NCBI RefSeq assembly: GCF_040954835.1
Contig: NC_090698.1
Coordinates: 69,261,284 to 69,325,283 of the forward strand
DNA length: 64,000 nt
Source of the DNA: Lepisosteus oculatus
Lineage: Eukaryota; Chordata; Actinopteri; Semionotiformes; Lepisosteidae
Direction of reading: 5' to 3'
Below the pieces are notes generated by a model. That model was not told the origin of the DNA, ran no database searches, and was given only the letters and a program-made list of their open reading frames with translations. The first letter of the stretch is position 1. The number at the start of each line of letters is the position of its first letter. The position numbers and the translations under genes are program-made. This document shows positions 1 through 9,194 of this stretch, piece after piece.

Positions 1-141
1 TCCCTCAAAAAATATTTCCCTCTGAAGAGCCAGGAGAAATCTGCTGCAAGTGACTAAACGCACACTATGCGCCTGCAGGTGAAGTAAACACCTGTGTGTG
101 GATGAGATGAGGGACACAAGCTGTGGGGCAGAGCGTGGTAC

Positions 142-325
142 CTGAAGCGTGTATAGGGAGAGGTCCACCGCCTCCTTCTTCTCGTGGACCAGCACCGACT
201 CGTGGTCCTGAGCGTCCACCACGTCCAGCTCCCCCCGCCGCTCCTCCCCCCCGCGCAGCGGCCGCTTCCGCACGCACACCCGGATCCTCTCCGCCGCCAC
301 CCGCGCGGGGCCGCGGCCCCCCGCC
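142..325 (-). CDS. KIF24: KIF24 coding exon: start of kinesin motor domain
   Basis: The reverse strand reads ERIRVCVRKRPLRGGEE, then VLVHEKKEAVDLSLYTLQ. This matches the N-terminal edge of the KIF24 kinesin motor domain, whose first beta strand is IRVCVRKRPL. The exon has an AG acceptor (complement of 326-327) and a GT donor (complement of 140-141), and its phase joins exactly to the upstream exon ending at 756 (AG+G gives Arg). KIF24 is a kinesin-13-like microtubule depolymerase at the mother centriole that works with CP110 to restrain primary cilium formation; this is family knowledge. The P-loop and the rest of the motor lie beyond the left edge. The first 11 codons of the exon are Gly/Ala/Arg-rich and very GC-rich, and align poorly with human. 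Confidence 0.88.
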
Positions 326-755
326 CTGAGACACACACAGGCCTGAGGAAGAGCTCGACCGGACACCGCGGCTGTAAGTCGGAAGACACTAGCATCTTAA
401 CGGGTATGCCTGAAGGCAGAAGGCATGAAGGCAATTAGGCATTTAGGCCTAAAGCTAGTGTCCATAACAGTAACGGTTTTCCTTGGTATCCCGAGGTGTT
501 TGGGAAAAAGGCCTAGATTCCATGTGTGTGCCAGGGTCTTGCACCTTATCTTTAATTACGCGAACACTCACGTCAACAGGGATGCCTAAAGGCAGAAGAA
601 CGAGCATTAAAAACATTTCTGTAACAGAATGAGCGTAAAAAGTTATTTCTGTAATAACCTGTAACGGGAAGAGTGGATCAGGATGAATGTGCCAGTCTGC
701 TGTTATTACCACGACAAAAGGAAAAAAGGAGACAGGTCGGGGCGATTTTGGGTAC
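326..755 (-). other. KIF24 intron between the SAM and motor exons
   Basis: This intron has clean GT and AG ends. It holds two short direct repeats (near 396-423 and 574-596, both containing GCCT(G/A)AAGGCAGAAG) and a fragment at 459-548 that recurs in the upstream intron at 2868-2958. No coding signal is seen. Confidence 0.7.
459..548. repeat. Low-copy dispersed repeat, copy 1
   Basis: About 90 bp starting GTCCATAACAGTAACGG and containing GGGAAAAAGGCCTAGATTCC. It resembles 2868-2958 in the neighbouring intron, with small indels. The family was not recognised. Confidence 0.5.
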
Positions 756-1204
756 CTGGCAGAAGAGAGGGGTAACCCATAGTTGTACCCTTGGCTGTGT
801 GTGACTCTGTGCAAAGGGGTTCGCTCCTTCTTGGCTGGACACCTGAGGCTGTGTGGCACTCCTGCCTGCCCGGGCCTGCGTCTAGGTGCGACGCTGTCAG
901 CGTGGGTGCTGTGCCCAGAGGGGGTGCTGAAATCCAGCTGCCGGCGTGGGGTGCCCCGAGCTGGGAGAGAACCGTCTTCCTCCTCCTCCTCCTCAGCCCC
1001 CTGCCCGTCCTGCAGGGTTTTGACCAGCTGCACCAGGTGGAAGAGGCGGGTGCGGTCCTGCATGTGGTGCACTCCCAGCCGGGGGTAATCGCTCATGGTG
1101 AGGCGGGAGAGGTGGGCAGGCCTCCGCAGTCCGAGCGCGGTGAACTGGGGATAGTAGCGCTCTAGCCCTGCCTCGCACAGGCACTCATAGAGACAGGAAG
1201 CCAT
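756..1204 (-). CDS. KIF24: KIF24 first coding exon: N-terminal SAM domain
   Basis: Translation from the ATG at 1204-1202 gives MASCLYECLCEAGLERYYPQ followed by a SAM-like domain (about residues 1-65, with MSDYPRLGVHHMQDRTRLF). This is close to the human KIF24 N-terminus (MASWLYECLCEAELAQYYSHF). Further on, GYNYGLPLSSAR matches the human GYNYGIPHS segment just before the motor. The linker (about residues 70-130) carries an acidic Glu run and low-complexity sequence. The donor is GT at complement 754-755. This start is preferred over an in-frame ATG 11 codons upstream because MASxLYECLCEA is the conserved protein start. The upstream acceptor (CAG, complement 1232-1234) makes the whole exon 756-1231. 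Confidence 0.92.
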
Positions 1205-1231
1205 ATCTCTGTCCTCCGCCCCCAGAGCTCC
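1205..1231 (-). other. KIF24: KIF24 5' UTR part of the ATG exon
   Basis: This is the segment between the predicted splice acceptor (TGTGCAG, complement of 1232 onward) and the ATG. The acceptor follows a C/T-rich stretch on the reverse strand. Confidence 0.6.
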
Positions 1232-2867
1232 CTGCACACCAGGGGGAACAGGGCTGTGTTACTCCATACGCTTAAAAAAGAATATTCTAAACATACATGG
1301 TTTACTTCTACATGTTGTTTTAGTCACCCTTTAAAAAAACAATTTATTCACACAAAACTCTTGTAAAAACAGATTCAGTGGATAAAACAAAGAGCTCCAT
1401 AAATGATTTACCGTTTCATTTTATTTCAAAGAAGCAGTCGTCTCGCATAAGTAAGCTTTGGTGAGGAAATGAGAAGGGAGGCATGTTCAACATACTGTAT
1501 TTAGTTCTTCACTGAGCGGCTGCCAGACATTGTCCAATCCTATTTTAATTCCCCTCTACACCCCCTTGCGATCTATTGCAAGTAATTATTTTAAAGCAGA
1601 ATTTACAACAACTTTTCAGAATAAAGCTTTTAATACCTGTTAGCAATAAATAAAACATGTGTATAAACCTGTAAAATAGAATCACAATAATTGTGCAATA
1701 GTGAATAAAGAACTATAGAAAGGTATGACACTATCTTTATATATCTTTATAAGGAGTAAGGAATAGTCCCCTACTGGACAAATATATTTAGCAGAAATAT
1801 TCTTTACTGGCTGGGGGAATTTACAAACGTATGACCAGACTGTATCATACCAATGACAAAATTAATACTTCACATTGTTTACACCAGGTTGCTCAATACC
1901 CTGTAGATCACCGGTTACATATCTTGACGTGCTTTAAAGAACACTTGGCTGTATCATTTCTCCATATCACTTTAATGTCATTCCACTCTCAGGAACTAGA
2001 AAAACTAGTTTCATTACTACATATTCTTAATACTTATGATAACAGTTTTGATTTCCTGCAGGGCCTTTCATGACACGTCTTCACGAGGTGCAACACAATA
2101 AAACAAAGCCAAGACAAAAGGAATAGAGAGATGTATAAACAAATGAACACTGGAACTTAATCAGAACTAAATGCCAGCTAACAGGGTCAGGCTTCTGACA
2201 GGATCAGAAGGTGCTGATCAGCATGTAAGATCGGATACGGGCAGAGAGTCCGTTCCACAGCCCTGAAGAAACAATACAGAAAGCACAGTCCTCCTAGATT
2301 CCTAGGGCTTCGTTTTGGGAAACGAGTGAGGAGTTACATTCATGTAATTTCATTCGTTATGTTTAATGCTCAAAATGAAAACCACTTACGTGCAGTACTG
2401 TAGTTTTATTTTTCTCTCGCTCCGAGGGTCAGGTCCACATTCCAGTATGCTCTCTCATGAAAAGCCGCTGTCTAATGGTGTCCAGCACTGAAATTCAATC
2501 CCTACAACAGTAGGGAATATCTCAGGATAATTATAGATAATCCAGCGCAGCTGCAGTGCTGTATGGGACAGGTGAAGTATAAAATGTGAGGCAGAGCAGG
2601 GTGTAATGCACAGCTGAACGGGCACACTGCAACACTGAATGTCTCCCAGAAGATATACAGTAAATGAACAAGCCTCTCTTATACTAACAGAGACAACTAC
2701 GTACAGCATATAAACATACACCTATGATTCGCTTAAGGTAGAAACAATAGCGTGAGATTTTAAACCTCATCAAACCTTGCTGATCAATTTTTTTTCCCAT
2801 GGTCAGCATATGCGAGAAGGATGCTGAAATTACTGTGTTCCTAGACGTATCAACAATAAGGCGTAGC

Positions 2868-2958
2868 GTCCATAGCAGTAACAGTTTTTCCTTGAAGAGG
2901 AGAAATCCATCCTGAGATATTTAGGAAAAAGGCCTGCAGTCCATGTGCTGCCCGGGTC
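2868..2958. repeat. Low-copy dispersed repeat, copy 2
   Basis: Partner of 459-548, starting GCGTCCATAGCAGTAACAG and containing GGAAAAAGGCCTGCAGTCC. Both copies are in KIF24 introns in the same orientation. Confidence 0.5.
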
Positions 2959-3675
2959 TGCTTTAAAGACTTTTAAAGCCAGTGTTTTCTCCATATCCAT
3001 TTAATGGATGGATGAAATTTGAAAAGTAAAATCAAAATCTCCCAATCACCTCTGAGCTTTGCCTACGTACCTCATCCACCAGAAAAGAACATCTAGACTA
3101 TTTCTCCCCCTGCACATCAGCAGATACAGAAGTGCTTAAATTAGGATCATTGCAGCTGGAGCAGCCTACCAATATTACGTCCCTGAATTCCATGTTATTG
3201 TATTTGCGACTTCACTAAGGTAGGACACTTTATCCATTATAGCCCAGCTGCATAAATCTTGTACTGCCATGACAACCACATGCATGCTAACAATGTATTT
3301 GGGTGTGGTGGTACAATTTATAAGCTGCCGTACTCTCTTCAGGATCCCAAACTGAACATTGAGGAGCGCAGTCTCCCAATCAGTATGCAGTAAAGCTAGT
3401 AGCTCATCATCACGTGGGACTCCATCTCAAAGCTCTTTACGAGATGAAGTGGAAAAAGCCCTGTGCTCATTCTAGATGTTCTGGAGCCAAGGAGGCAGCT
3501 GTGACTGGGCTCCGTGGGGCCACTGTTGCAAAGCAGTACAAGCTGTACATCCGGGCCACACGCTTTGCACCCGATTCCACCCCATTACTCTTGCAGACCT
3601 GGGTGGCACAAAACACCCCAGCTCTGCTCAACACTGAACTCAGTGGGGTTCAAGCATAGCTGTCCCATTCCTGTC

Positions 3676-3900
3676 TTGGGCGGAGCTCTGTGGCTAAGGA
3701 TATCGACAGAGGAATCCTACTCTGTTGGGCCCCTGAGCAAGGCCCTTAACCCCAACTGCTCCAGGGGTGCTGTACAATGGCTGACCCTGCGCTCTGACCC
3801 CAAGCTTCTCTGTGTCTGTGTCTCCCTGGAGAAAAGCTGGGGTATGTGAAAAGATGAATTCCTAATGCAAGAAATTGTATGGGGCTAATAAAGAAACATT
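3676..3900 (+). mobile_element. tRNA-derived SINE, 5'-diverged copy
   Basis: It shares the diagnostic body of the fuller copy at 55768-56020: TCCTACTCTGTTGGGCCCCT, GAGCAAGGCCCTTAACCCC, CTGCTCCAGGGGTGC, then a CTTCTCTGTGTCTGTGTC-type tail. The tRNA-like head is poorly conserved here. A TTA microsatellite has grown directly at its 3' end. The GAGCAAGG-CCCTTAACCC core is typical of fish SINEs. Confidence 0.7.
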
Positions 3901-3901
3901 C

Positions 3902-3938
<37 letters not shown>
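3902..3938. repeat. (TTA)n microsatellite
   Basis: About 12 uninterrupted ATT/TTA triplets directly after the SINE tail. Confidence 0.95.
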
Positions 3939-4876
3939 GGAGCAGTCTGCAGGAACAGAGGACTGTGGGATCCCGGGACTTGGTCAGTGTGGCACCTTGC
4001 GGTGAGGGCACCTCCAGTCTACACAAGATCCATCACTCTTGGTCCTCCCAAAGCAGCCATCGGCTGGTGCCTGGTACTGGATTAGCAAGTGCAAAGCTTT
4101 GATTCACCACTAACCAGGACTTGGCTCCACTGATCTTGAGCTGACTTATTCCTGGCTCCAATGTACTGATGGTGCACTGTTCTCCTGGGGCTCTTGGAAA
4201 ACAGGGCATCTTGATTCATGTGAGCCTGTTCTTGATTTTCACCAGGCAGGACATTCAACACCTGACAACACTTGAACCTAATTCTTTCTCCAACTAATGA
4301 GGTGAATTAGTACTTATACAACAGCAAAAAGAGACTTGAATTGTGAATAAACAATAAATTGAATGATTCCCAAAAAAACATTTAATTAATATCCAAAAAC
4401 CTTATAGTGGGCTGGCGACTCTAAACTATAAAAAAAACGAACCGTCCCTCTGTAAGTCCTCTTAGACGGGATTGTTTACAACAAGAAAAAAAAAAGAAAA
4501 ACCCTAACCCTAACCCTTCCCCCCAAAAAAGACCACAAAGAACCTTTTATGACTTTCGCTTTCTTTGGAAGTTCGTTATTTGATGTCGCCTAAGAGGACC
4601 TCCTGGGCAAGAGGTGACGACTCGCAGTTGCTGTTACGTCTTTAGACTCACGACTTCTCGTAGCTCAAGACGTCCGTGGGTTTCAAACGGTATTGACATG
4701 CTAGATGGATGTGTAAAACGTTAGCAACAGATGTTAATACTCAGTGAGTATTAACGGTACCAGATCAAAGCCTAGCTAAATCACAATATGTATACTGTAT
4801 GTGCCCAGTAAGTGCTACACTGCTGCAACATGTGGCTGATGTTGTACTGCGGTTGTAGGACCGGAACAGAACTTAC

Positions 4877-5090
4877 CAGGTAGCACTAGGGGCTAAAGTT
4901 TCCCAAAACGGCGGCGCTCCCGACTCTCAGAGGGCAAGTTGTCCTGCTTGTGTTTTCGGCGCATCCCCCCCCGGCGGACGGGGTTGCGTGTGTACTGATG
5001 GATACACACACACTCCCCGACCCAGATTATCGCTCCCCTCCGCCTGTTCTCTCGGTGCGGCCGCCGTCTTTCTGCAAGAACCGTACCTGC
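4877..5090 (-). other. KIF24: Probable KIF24 non-coding first exon (5' end uncertain)
   Basis: On the reverse strand, a GC-rich segment ends at CTACCTG|GTAAGTTCTG, a near-ideal donor at 4875-4876. It would splice to the acceptor ahead of the KIF24 ATG exon. No cap site can be read; the upper bound is set by the promoter motifs at 5100-5215. This is inference from splice signals, CpG content and the head-to-head arrangement known for KIF24 and NUDT2. Confidence 0.4.
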
Positions 5091-5234
5091 GCTTCCCCGG
5101 TTTCCATGACAACAAAACGTCGCCTCCAACAGCCGGCGCCGGGCTCGCGCCCTCTGTCCCGCTTCCCCCCCCCCGCGAGGAGGAATGAGCCAATCGGGTG
5201 TCTTGATCATGGCAACGGAGGCGTGACGACACAG
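4900..5234 (-). promoter_or_regulatory. KIF24-side CpG-rich promoter with X-box motifs
   Basis: The block is rich in CpG (runs such as GCGGCCGCCG and CCGGCGCCGGGC). It holds a full RFX X-box-like palindrome at 5100-5113 (GTTTCCATGACAAC), a second site with a strong right half (GGCAAC, 5202-5215) and a CCAAT box at 5189-5193. X-boxes mark promoters of ciliary genes, which fits KIF24's centriole/cilium role. The block ends exactly where the 5S array begins. Confidence 0.6.
5100..5113. promoter_or_regulatory. RFX X-box motif
   Basis: GTTTCCATGACAAC fits the imperfect inverted repeat GTTNCC-AT-GRNAAC bound by RFX factors. It is the stronger of two candidates in this promoter. Confidence 0.6.
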
Positions 5235-5867
5235 GAACAATCGAACACGAGGGGAGGAGGCAGTACAGGAAGTGTGCTGTGTTACATCTGCGAGTAATGC
5301 AGCTTTAGGTGCCTTGGTTGTGTGTTGCTTCTGCAATAACTAACTCATTTCTGGCCTTCGCTTAGGTTAAGCATTGTTTCGTCAGTATTAACTTTACGTT
5401 TCTCAACACTAAATGTAGTGTTTGAAGTGTTACTACGCAGTATGGATGTTTTTTGATCTCTTAAACTCCAAAAATCTGTGCTGTATATTCTAAAAAAATA
5501 CTATTGGCAACACATTCAAAAGCCTGCTTTTGAAAGGACAATGCCTATTTATTTATCGTCTAATTGTAGTTAAACAGGCCGGACCCTCACAGATCAGGCT
5601 CTATTTTAGTTCTAATTCCCATTTCCAAACCTTCCATGAAAGACGTTAGACATACAGCTGCATAATTGCTTGGTTCAGTTGTATCAGCTGTTCTTTTTTC
5701 TATTTAAGCCAGAGTGAAACGGTGAAGGGAAAGAGAGCAGGGATGAAGGCAGTGAAGAGAGAGAAAGGGGGAAGGAGAGAAAAAACGCAAAGGAAAACAA
5801 GCCGCGTCGTAAAACAAGTGAGGGAGCGGTCCTCTCTATAAGAAGGGCGCCAGTGAACCCTGCTCTC
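5235..5867 (+). repeat. Left-edge partial A spacer
   Basis: It begins GAACAATCGAACACGAGG, inside the A-spacer sequence, and runs to gene 1. Compared with full A spacers it lacks about 340 bp between GGCCGGACCCT and CACAGATCAGG, and about 17 bp near 5334. It is more diverged than interior units, as expected at an array edge where homogenisation is weaker. Confidence 0.85.
5837..5842 (+). promoter_or_regulatory. TATA-like element of the 5S genes (gene 1 shown)
   Basis: TATAAG lies at -31 to -26 of gene 1 inside the conserved string CTCTCTATAAGAAGGGCGCC. The same string precedes all 17 genes at the same distance. Fish 5S spacers commonly carry such a TATA-like box about 28 bp upstream, which helps place Pol III initiation. 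Conservation extends to about -75 (GCCGCGTCGTAAAA) in both spacer classes. Confidence 0.75.
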
Positions 5868-5988
5868 GCTTACGGCCACACCACCCTGAACACGCCCGAT
5901 CTCGTCTGATCTCGGAAGCTAAGCAGGGTCGGGCCTGGTCAGTACTTGGATGGGAGACCGCCTGGGAATACCAGGTGCTGTAAGCTTT
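5868..5988 (+). rRNA. 5S rRNA gene 1
   Basis: This is the array consensus sequence. It starts GCTTACGGCCACACCACCC, carries the internal control region GCTAAGCAGGGTCGGGCCTG and TTGGATGGGAGACCGCC, and ends GGTGCTGTAAGCTTT followed by one more T (Pol III terminator). It is 121 nt, the usual vertebrate length. 5S RNA is transcribed by Pol III through TFIIIA and built into the large ribosomal subunit. Confidence 0.97.
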
Positions 5989-7379
5989 TACCAGCAGGAG
6001 GCGCTCTCTCATCCCCCTGTCCACACGTGCAGTCAGTGCGGCTCTGTCGTCTCCTTCTCTGTCAGCTGTGGGGAGACGTGGGTGCTTGTGTATTGGCGTG
6101 AGCGTCTTTTATTCTCATCATCAACCTTATATACTGTATACGTCGCCAGTTTTACAAGTCCGCAAAGGATCGAGTAAAGGTTTATCTATCGCCAGCTGAA
6201 AAGAGACCCAGTGCTTCGGCTGTGGAGACTTGTTCGGCTGGCGTTCTGTATCGAGGTCGTTTTTCTTCTCTTCAGTCGTTTTGTTTTCACCAAAGATGTA
6301 TATTTACCTGGCAAAGAATTTCGTGGTGTTGAAAAGACGCCCACTCGGAGAGAGTTGTGTGTGTGCGCCTTTAGAATGACCTGCATTGCTAGAAATAATA
6401 AGAACAACATAACCCGAGGGGAGGAGGCAGTACAGGAAGTGTGCTGTGTTACATCTGCGAGTAATGCAGCTTTAGGTGCCTTGGTTGTGTGTTGCTTCTG
6501 CAGTAAGCATAGGCAATATCTAACTCAGTTCTGGCCTTCGCTTAGGTTAAGCATTGTTTCGTCAGTATTAACTTTACGTTTCTCAACACTAAATGTAGTG
6601 TTTAAAGTGTTACTACGGATGTTTTTTGATCTCTTAAACTCCAAAAATCTGTGCTGTATATTCTAAAAAATACTATTGGCAACAAATTCAAAAGCCTGCT
6701 TTTGAAAGGACAATGCCTATTTATGTATCGTCTAATTGTAGTTAAACAGGCCGGACCCTACACCAGCCTGAGCCGTTATCGGAGTAGGTTCCTTTCGTCT
6801 TGCGCTCATTTCTCACACCTGAAGACGCCAAACGTTTCAATTTTAATTCTTTCTACTTTTAAGCGTGGAATTAGCCTCTACTTGGTCCTTTGCCTCTCTC
6901 GTGATGATAGAGCTCGAATCATTTTCTCTGAAAGCCGACCACCTGCAACTGAGAATAGCTTACTAGAAACTTTATCAAAAGCTGACATTTTATTTTCGGA
7001 TGGTATCTATTGCCGTTGCTTGTTCAGAGAAATTGAAGACGTTAGGCAAGACCTACCTTAACTAAATCCATGCCGCCTGTCCACTCGAATCCTATTGCCT
7101 CACAGATCAGGCTCTACTTTAGTTGTAATTTCCATTTCCAAACCTTCCATGAAAGACGTTAGACATACAGCTGCATAATTGCTTGGTTCAGTTGTATCAG
7201 CTGTTCTTTTTTCTATTTAAGCCAGAGTGAAACGGTGAAGGGAAAGAGAGCAGAGATGAAGGCAGTGAAGAGAGAGAAAGGGGGAAGGAGAAAAAAACGT
7301 AAAGGAAAAAAAGCCGCGTCGTAAAACAAGTGAGGGAGCGGTGCTCTCTATAAGAAGGGCGCCAGTGAGCTCTGCTCTC
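5989..7379 (+). repeat. 5S spacer 1, class A
   Basis: 1391 bp. It has the gene-3' flank (GCAGGAGGCGCTCTCTC), the shared module (GTCGCCAG to CGAGGTCGTTTT, about 6145-6265), an A-specific part (about 6266-7222) and the pre-gene segment with TATAAG. It reads TATACGTCGCCAG after the gene flank, which looks like the uninterrupted form of the site where class B has its insert. Confidence 0.9.
6820..6925 (+). mobile_element. Degenerate Penelope-type 3' tail in A spacer
   Basis: CACCTGAAGACGCCAAACG, then TTCTTTCTACTTTTAAGCG, TGGAATTA and CTCTACTTGGTCCTTTGC line up in order with the foldback element at 32439-32610 (CACCTGAAGA..GAAACGTT..TTCTTCTTTT..CAGCATGGAATAAACC..TTACTTGTTC). The hammerhead-like stem is deleted here. 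The same segment recurs in every full A spacer. The link to Penelope-like elements is inferred from the tail pattern; no reverse transcriptase is present. Confidence 0.5.
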
Positions 7380-7500
7380 GCTTACGGCCACACCACCCTG
7401 AACACGCCCGATCTCGTCTGATCTCGGAAGCTAAGCAGGGTCGGGCCTGGTCAGTACTTGGATGGGAGACCGCCTGGGAATACCAGGTGCTGTAAGCTTT
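7380..7500 (+). rRNA. 5S rRNA gene 2
   Basis: Identical to the array consensus over 121 nt, with the T-run terminator. It is preceded by TATAAG and GAGCTCTGCTCTC. Confidence 0.97.
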
Positions 7501-7650
7501 TACCAGCAGGAGGCGCTCTCTCATCCCCCTGTCCACACGTGCAGTCAGTGCGGCTCTGTCGTCTCCTTCTCTGTCAGCTGTGGGGAGACGTGGGTGCTTG
7601 TGTATTGGCGTGAGCGTCTTTTATTCTCATCATCAACCTTATATACTGTA

Positions 7651-8206
7651 GCCTGGCAAAGAATAATCAGCACAGGACACAAATATATTTCTGGGGTTCT
7701 TTATTTCTAGGTGAGTATGTGGTCTGATCTGTTCGTAGTTTAAAAGAAATAAAAAAAAACAAAAGAAATGACATATAATGATATTTTTATCTACCCAAAA
7801 TACGGTAGTGGCTCTGTCACGCAGCGCGTGCAGAAATAGGCCCTCACTGAGACCTGTATCACGGCAATGATCAGTATAAGACTTTCAATCGCATACACTT
7901 AACAAACGGTGCTTAACATAAGTCTCTGTAAAGAATGAAGGAACAGAAAATACAAGGAGCATGTGAAACCCATTACTTACAAACCAGTAAACAGATATTC
8001 CTACCCCCAGTAGATGTCTAGAAACTGGCTACGGCCTCAGTGCACTCGGTTAAAATCTAATATTCATCTTGCTCGTCTTGTCCCAATCCTATAAAATACC
8101 CCTTTATACTCATTTAGGGTGTACATAGGGAAACAACAGCGTATTTACCGTTACAACTCTCTGTAGTCATTCGGGTTCTTTTTAACGGTAACTCGCTGCT
8201 TCTTAG
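7651..8206 (-). other. Unidentified first half of the B insert
   Basis: Read on the reverse strand, the block beside the LINE encodes KKQRVTVKKNPNDYREL and a stop. About 480 bp of AT-rich sequence follows, then AATAAA near 7710 with a GT-rich stretch after it (TTTGTGTCCTGTGCTG). This looks like the 3' terminal exon and UTR of some gene, but I cannot name it. The same block is in all eight B spacers. Confidence 0.35.
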
Positions 8207-8698
8207 TCCCCGGAGGAATCTTTGGTGCATTTATTTGTGAGGTGTAGTTTTGTGAAACTGTTTTGGACGGATTTACAGAGTTTTGTTTGCAGGCAGTTAA
8301 AGGTTTTTTTTAGATTGAAGGATTTTGATATTTTATTGTATTGTTTAATAGAAAATTTGGAAAAAGAGCATTTATTTATAGTCAATTTATTAATCATTCT
8401 TGGTAAATTTCACATCCATAAATCCAAATGGTCCAATAATACTCCCCTTTTTAGTACTTTTGAGGTGGAGCTGAAACACTATTTAAATTCTATTAAAAAT
8501 GTGAGAATAAAGCACGGAAAACGTATAATATATGTAAAAAATACAATTGAATCATATAACTTACTTATTTCCTCTGGCGGTTAATTGTTTATTTTTCTGT
8601 TTGTTCTCTTGTACCCATTTTGATCCTCCGGTTGTATTTGTATTTGTAAATTCTTTATACGTTTAATAAAAAAATATTTTCAAAAAACAACATATATA
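8207..8698 (+). mobile_element. Tx1/L1-like LINE 3' end in spacer 2
   Basis: The forward frame reads EESLVHLFVRCSFVKLFW, later IILGKFHIHKSKWSNNTPLF and FEVELKHYLNSIKNVRIKHG. This pattern (HLFxxCxxVxxFW, then xxGKxxIHKxKWxNxxPxF) is the extreme C-terminus of Tx1/L1-group ORF2 proteins, after the reverse transcriptase. A short 3' UTR and an A-rich end (TTTAATAAAAAAATATTTTC) follow. The element is 5'-truncated. The Tx1 group is known for site-specific insertion into multicopy RNA genes. Confidence 0.7.
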
Positions 8699-9073
8699 GT
8701 CGCCAGTTTGACAAGTCCGCAGAGGATCGAGTAAAGGTTTATTTATCGCCCGCTGGAAGAAAAAAGACCCAGCGCTTCGGCTGGCGTTGTGGGAGTCGCG
8801 CTTTTCCGAAGTGTATCGAGGTCGTTTTCCACAGAGCTCAGATGTCAAAGCACAGCGGCAGCTCTCCAGCGATCAGCGGTCCTCTATAGCGCCCTTCCTC
8901 CCGCAGCTCCGTCCTCATTGGAAGGAAGAAAGAGTGAAATTAAAGAGCGGGGACGAGGGCAGTGAAGAGAGAAAGGGGGATGGAGAAAAAACGCAAATGA
9001 AAAAAAGCCGCGTCGTAAAACAAGTGAGGGAGCGGTGCTCTCTATAAGAAGGGCGCCAGTGAGCTCTGCTCTC

Positions 9074-9194
9074 GCTTACGGCCACACCACCCTGAACACG
9101 CCCGATCTCGTCTGATCTCGGAAGCTAAGCAGGGTCGGGCCTGGTCAGTACTTGGATGGGAGACCGCCTGGGAATACCAGGTGCTGTAAGCTTT
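9074..9194 (+). rRNA. 5S rRNA gene 3
   Basis: Array consensus, 121 nt, intact internal control region and terminator. It lies between two B spacers, the only B-B neighbour pair. Confidence 0.97.

Larger units (their letters stand above)
1232..4876 (-). other. Probable KIF24 intron 1
   Basis: AT-rich non-coding sequence between the ATG-exon acceptor and a strong donor (CTG|GTAAGT, reverse strand) at 4875-4876. It contains a dispersed repeat (2868-2958), a SINE (3676-3900), a TTA microsatellite and a short telomere-like CCCTAA run near 4502. I see no other gene. Confidence 0.55.
7501..9073 (+). repeat. 5S spacer 2, class B
   Basis: 1573 bp. After the common gene-3' flank it has a B-specific insert (about 7651-8698) between TATACTGTA and GTCGCCAG, then the shared module, then a B-specific GC-richer stretch (CACAGCGGCAGCTCTCCAG), then the common pre-gene segment. 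Confidence 0.9.

Noticed and set aside
4500-4518. CCCTAACCCTAACCC telomere-like run
   Set aside because: Only about two and a half units in a poly-A/C-rich stretch of an intron; too short to be a telomere relic without more evidence.
6820-6925. Active hammerhead ribozyme in the A spacers
   Set aside because: The stem II/loop part is missing in the spacer version, so only tail homology is claimed.
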